A stretch of 6,948 nucleotides of DNA, taken from an uncultured Paracoccus sp. (GTDB lineage Bacteria > Pseudomonadota > Alphaproteobacteria > Rhodobacterales > Rhodobacteraceae). A program made the translations under genes and the position numbers. The DNA lies in the NCBI RefSeq assembly GCF_946221145.1, contig NZ_CAMIOH010000166.1:1-6948 (forward strand), written 5' to 3'. Positions 5,393-6,948 of the stretch are shown one piece after another. Each line of letters opens with the position of its first letter. The first letter of the stretch is position 1. The notes beneath the pieces were generated by a model, which was not told the origin of the DNA, ran no database searches, and saw only the letters and a list, made by a program, of their open reading frames with translations.

Positions 5393-6948
5393 CAGAAGCG
5401 GCGGCTCAGGCTCGCCGTCCAGGTGCGGCCTTCGTCGCGATAGCAGTATCCGGCCGTACAAGTCTGCTTCTGCTGGTCGAAGAGGTTCTTGATGTTCAGC
5501 TGCATCTCGACCCCCGGCAGTTGCGCGGGCTGATAGCTGACGCCAAGATCCAAGAAGACGCGATCGTCGTTGGTGATGGCGTTGGCATCATCGCCATAGC
5601 TGTCCCCGACATAGCGCAGCCCTGCCGCCAGCCCGAGACCCGCCGCCGGGCCGGTCTGGATGTCATACCTGCCCCACAAGGACAGCGTATCGTTCGGTAC
5701 GCCCGAGAGCTCGTTGCCCACGGTCCCCGCCGCGCCTCTCTCGATCTTGACGCGCTGATGCGAATAACTGGCGACCACCCCCCAGCCGTTGTCCCAGTTG
5801 GCCTGCGCCTCCAGCTCGAAGCCGCGGCTGTTCAGATCCAGTTGCCGCTGGCGGTTCTCGCCAGTCGAGACATCCAGCACCGTGCCATCGCGCTGATCGA
5901 TGTTGAACATGGCAGCGGACAACAGAAGATTAGTGCCTTCGGGCGCGTATTTGAGGCCGATCTCGCGCTGCGTGGATTGCGTCGGCCGGGCCGCGCGTTG
6001 CGTGTCCTCGTCGGCCGGATCGTCATAAACGAAGCCGATATTGGGCGCGAACGAGGTCGAGACGCTGCCATAGACCATCACGCCGTTGCTCCAGTCATAG
6101 CTCAGCGCCAGGCGCCCGGAACGGCCAGTGTCGTCCTGCGTGCTGGTCGTGCGGTCGGCAGCGGTTGTCGTTGTCTCGACACTGTCCCAACGAGCGCTGG
6201 CAAAGGCCTGCCAGTTTCCCCACGTCATCTGGTCATGCAGGTAAATGCCCATCTGGCGCTGCTCCTGCGCGCCGGTGAAGGGCACGAGTGCCGCGGCCGT
6301 ATCGGCCGCCGAGGCATAGCCCAGCACGCTGTAGGTCTCATAGTCGGCGCGGGTCATGTCGATGCCGGCCAGGATGTCGTGAGATACCGCACCGGTATCA
6401 ACGCTCCAGCGCAGCCCGTTGTCCAGGACCAGCGTGTCGATGTTTTCCCTGTAGTGACCCCAATAGCGGGCCAGGTCGGCACCCAGGGGATAATGCCCGC
6501 TGTATTCGAGGTCGATGTCAACGCTTGCCGCCCGCAAGCTCTGGCGCAGCGTGACGCTGTCATTCAGGTCATGCTCGACCTCATAGCCAAGACGCCACTG
6601 GTCCTGCTCGAAGTCGTTGTAGTCGGGATCGCCCTCGTAAAGATCCGACACCTCGCCATAGGATGGGTTGTAGAAGGCGGCCGTTCCGCCAGTCACCGAG
6701 CTCGACACCTCGGCCAGCAGCGTCGCGCGCGTCACCCCATTGTCCCAAGACAGGGCCGGAGCGAAATAGGTCTTGTCATCTGCATAGCCCGGAAGATCGC
6801 TGTTGGCTTTGCGCGCCAGACCCGTCAGGCGATAGCTGAACTCGCTGCCTTCGGCGAGCGGACCCGAGATATCGCCGGCAATCTGGGCACGGTCGTTGGC
6901 GCCGGTGGTCAGTTCGATCTCGCGATAGCGCTCGTTCTTCGGTCGCTT
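5392..6948 (-). CDS. TonB-dependent siderophore receptor (C-terminal part, cut by window edge)
   Basis: This outer-membrane beta-barrel receptor of the ferrichrome/siderophore class imports ferric siderophores with energy from TonB-ExbBD. The frame is open from the right edge to its stop: 518 residues. The first visible residues, KRPKNERYREIEL, match the plug-to-barrel junction, so the signal peptide, TonB box and plug (perhaps 180-200 residues) lie beyond the window. Seen downstream: GDISGPLAEGSEFSYRL, YFAPALSWD, the SFAPNIGFVYDDP loop, QREIGLKYAPEGTNLLLSAA, LDLNSRGFELEAQANWDNGW, LNIKNLFDQQ, and a C-terminal end with two cysteines (visible residues 497 and 502) finishing WTASLSRRF. The final phenylalanine is the usual barrel-assembly signal. 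The frame continues upstream of an internal GTG at 6735, which is not the start. The stop overlaps the start of the permease gene, forming an operon. The ligand cannot be deduced. Confidence 0.95.
   Translation of the reverse strand, partial: KRPKNERYREIELTTGANDRAQIAGDISGPLAEGSEFSYRLTGLARKANSDLPGYADDKTYFAPALSWDNGVTRATLLAEVSSSVTGGTAAFYNPSYGEVSDLYEGDPDYNDFEQDQWRLGYEVEHDLNDSVTLRQSLRAASVDIDLEYSGHYPLGADLARYWGHYRENIDTLVLDNGLRWSVDTGAVSHDILAGIDMTRADYETYSVLGYASAADTAAALVPFTGAQEQRQMGIYLHDQMTWGNWQAFASARWDSVETTTTAADRTTSTQDDTGRSGRLALSYDWSNGVMVYGSVSTSFAPNIGFVYDDPADEDTQRAARPTQSTQREIGLKYAPEGTNLLLSAAMFNIDQRDGTVLDVSTGENRQRQLDLNSRGFELEAQANWDNGWGVVASYSHQRVKIERGAAGTVGNELSGVPNDTLSLWGRYDIQTGPAAGLGLAAGLRYVGDSYGDDANAITNDDRVFLDLGVSYQPAQLPGVEMQLNIKNLFDQQKQTCTAGYCYRDEGRTWTASLSRRF

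Noticed and set aside
5393..5461. Upstream start extending the permease by 23 residues into the receptor gene.
   Set aside because: The extension is charged and polar, lies within the conserved C-terminal end of the receptor, and the TGATG junction offers a better start.

Overview
The window is 6.9 kb of GC-rich DNA with tightly packed genes and strong G/C preference at third codon positions. Together with the gene content, this suggests an alphaproteobacterium, plausibly of the Paracoccus/Rhodobacter group. The taxonomic call is inference; no rRNA or other marker gene is present. Every stretch is explained by two functional blocks, a potassium pump operon and a siderophore-iron uptake locus, separated by a 548-bp divergent intergenic region.

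Positions 1-2520, minus strand: the proximal part of a kdp operon, read right to left. The order is a 27-residue membrane microprotein, kdpF (29 residues), kdpA (complete, 561 residues) and kdpB (first 214 residues; the gene runs off the left edge). The genes are 1-8 bp apart. The Shine-Dalgarno sequences of kdpF and kdpB are built into the stop codon of the gene before (TGAGGA). These genes encode the high-affinity, ATP-driven K+ pump KdpFABC. kdpC and the kdpDE regulators, if present, lie outside. Upstream of the operon are three helically phased copies of CTTTACG, a good candidate for the KdpE-type operator.

Positions 2521-3068: intergenic, with no convincing gene. It holds the phased repeats, a 10-bp perfect palindrome (GTGCTAGCAC) and a comparatively AT-richer segment around 2740-2880.

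Positions 3069-4145, plus strand: a siderophore-interacting flavin reductase with an N-terminal DUF2218-like domain. It converges on an operon read from the right edge: the C-terminal 518 residues of a TonB-dependent siderophore receptor (5392-6948), then an MFS permease of the RhtX/FptX siderophore-transporter type (4166-5392), joined by a TGATG stop/start overlap. A GC-rich hairpin sits between the convergent genes. Together the three genes form a plausible uptake route: outer-membrane receptor, proton-coupled inner-membrane permease in place of an ABC importer, and cytoplasmic ferric-siderophore reductase to release the iron. No siderophore synthesis gene is visible, so uptake of a foreign siderophore is possible.
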